DNA from: RGIG995 sp045635765
GTDB taxonomy: Bacteria; Bacillota; Clostridia; Oscillospirales; UBA644
DNA length: 5,710 bases
NCBI GenBank assembly: GCA_045635765.1
Contig: JAZTWH010000032.1
Coordinates: forward strand, 1 to 5,710
Direction: 5' to 3'
In this document: positions 5,056-5,710 of the stretch, piece after piece
Layout of the letters: every line of letters begins with the position of its first letter
Numbering within the stretch: the stretch's first letter is position 1
The notes under the pieces: model-generated
Seen by the model: the letters and a program-made list of their open reading frames with translations, nothing else
Told to the model about the DNA's origin: nothing
The model's database searches: none
Position numbers and translations under genes: made by a program

Positions 5056-5057
5056 TG
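5038..5057 (+). promoter_or_regulatory. TAATG overlap and coupled ribosome binding site
   Basis: The lipoprotein stop TAA (5053-5055) shares its last A with the ATG (5055-5057) of the next gene. GAGGAGG (5038-5044), inside codons of the acidic lipoprotein tail, lies 10 nt before that ATG. This is a typical arrangement for translational coupling and indicates the two products are made together. Confidence 0.85.
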
Positions 5058-5570
5058 AAATTCCCTATAAAACTGTTGTGTGCCGTTCTTGCCCTGATCA
5101 TCGGCATCGTCGGGCTGATCGTCCTGTTGAACCCCTCCAAGACCGAGGGGGAAAAAGTGGTGGAAAAATATATTACCGCCGTCAACAAGGGTGACGCGAA
5201 AGCAATGAATAAGCTGGAAGATCCTTCCAAGATCCTGAAATCCTTCGGCTCTTTGTCCCAAGTTTTGGGGGACGAAGTGATCCCCGATCACGATTTCGAC
5301 AAGGGAGACCGGAAAGAGGCCTTGGCACAAAGTAAGATCTCCGGCTTTGAGATTCCCGAGGACGCAACGGTAGACCGCGTCAAACTGCTGGCCGTCTCCG
5401 AAGAGGAAAAGCACAACCAATCCTACCTCAATATCAGCGTAAAATACATTTCCATCCACGCTGTCATCGAAGTAACCTATACCACCGAAGACGGAACCAC
5501 CAAAACCCTTCAGGAAGAAAATTCCTTTGATATCTGGTACCACAAATCCAATTACGTCATCGTAGACTGA
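5055..5570 (+). CDS. Small membrane-anchored extracytoplasmic protein (NTF2/DUF4878-like)
   Basis: This 171-residue protein has an N-terminal hydrophobic helix (about 5-25) serving as signal anchor or uncleaved signal. An extracytoplasmic domain follows. The segment GEKVVEKYITAVNKGDAKAM (32-51) is the characteristic first helix of small NTF2-like secreted proteins (DUF4878, DUF5105 and similar), in which a helix precedes a curved sheet. The C-terminal half (about 120-171) is strand-rich and ends in WYHKSNYVIVD, the expected final strands. No lipobox cysteine is present; Cys9 lies within the helix and lacks the context. It is translationally coupled to the lipoprotein gene and followed by a strong terminator, so it is the last gene of the operon. 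A binding or accessory role beside the lipoprotein is inferred; family assignment is by pattern only. Confidence 0.85.
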   Translation: MKFPIKLLCAVLALIIGIVGLIVLLNPSKTEGEKVVEKYITAVNKGDAKAMNKLEDPSKILKSFGSLSQVLGDEVIPDHDFDKGDRKEALAQSKISGFEIPEDATVDRVKLLAVSEEEKHNQSYLNISVKYISIHAVIEVTYTTEDGTTKTLQEENSFDIWYHKSNYVIVD

Positions 5571-5619
5571 TTTGGAATACGGATTGACCGAATCCCCCCC
5601 CGCACCCCCCCAAGAATAC
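5571..5619 (+). other. Short spacer with C homopolymer tracts
   Basis: Between the last stop and the terminator lies a 5-bp hairpin (GGATT/AATCC, 5581-5595) running into a run of eight C (5594-5601). After GCA comes a second run of seven C (5605-5611). Such tracts are prone to slippage and sequencing error. They lie outside coding sequence, so no phase-variable gene can be claimed. Confidence 0.6.
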
Positions 5620-5660
5620 AATGCAGGATATTACACGAATGTAATATCCTGCATTTTTTA
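5620..5660 (+). terminator. Rho-independent terminator of the three-gene operon
   Basis: AATGCAGGATATTACA (5620-5635) and TGTAATATCCTGCATT (5640-5655) form a perfect 16-bp stem with a CGAA loop, followed by a run of six T (5654-5659). It lies about 50 bp after the stop of the last gene. The A-rich left flank is modest, so rightward termination is the clear function. Confidence 0.95.
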
Positions 5661-5671
5661 TCAATTTTGCA

Positions 5672-5690
5672 CCCGGGAGAATTCTCCGGG
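5672..5690. repeat. GC-rich near-palindrome at the window end
   Basis: CCCGGGAGAATTCTCCGGG is palindromic except for one extra G in the left arm. It would form a stem of about 7 bp with a bulge around an AATT loop. No T-tract follows, so it is not a terminator. It may be an operator or the leader hairpin of a gene beyond the window. No coding sequence is seen in the last 50 bases. Confidence 0.35.
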
Positions 5691-5710
5691 AGAGAGAGGG
5701 CAGGCCCGGT

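Overview
The window looks like Bacillota DNA, most likely a Clostridia-type gut or rumen organism. The clues are strong AGGAGG-type ribosome binding sites, sigma-A consensus promoters, U-tailed hairpin terminators, a lipoprotein signal, and a HipA-like kinase of a form I associate with Clostridia. The source species cannot be named from sequence alone. The window has two parts: an AT-rich, mobile-looking left third and a more GC-rich, densely coding right part.

Left part (about 1-1935). A near-perfect promoter at 18-46 reads leftward out of the window. A leftward single-gene cassette follows, encoding a HipA-like Ser/Thr kinase (446-1489) with its own strong promoter (1516-1544) and its own terminator (401-434). 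The cassette is bracketed by two direct repeats of 117 bp (191-307 and 1743-1859). They align without gaps, with 18 differences (about 85% identity). Both repeats end on the 7-mer CTCCAAA, the anticodon loop of tRNA-Trp. The right copy continues into a recognisable but damaged tRNA-Trp 3' half ending in CCA (1853-1896), followed at once by a terminator (1901-1935). My reading is that this is the right border of one or two tandem elements integrated by a tyrosine recombinase at the anticodon loop of a tRNA-Trp gene, with the kinase as cargo. A short open frame with its own terminator (1543-1718) may be the 3' remnant of another cargo gene.

Transition (about 1936-2349). This stretch has no complete gene. 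It holds a possible -10 element, an open frame without a start codon that reads like the C-terminus of a small envelope protein (2139-2306), and small hairpins just ahead of the operon.

Right part (2350-5660). Three co-directional, tightly packed genes form an apparent operon. They encode a zinc-ribbon protein with five predicted membrane helices, a 625-residue lipoprotein, and a small N-terminally anchored protein whose start overlaps the preceding stop (TAATG). The lipoprotein has three tandem copies of a beta-alpha-beta-beta-alpha module, a C-terminal membrane helix and an acidic cytoplasmic tail. A 16-bp perfect hairpin with a U-tract closes the operon at 5620-5660. Together these proteins look like an uncharacterised envelope-associated complex: a cytosolic zinc ribbon and tail, membrane helices, and extracytoplasmic modules. 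Its function cannot be read from the sequence.
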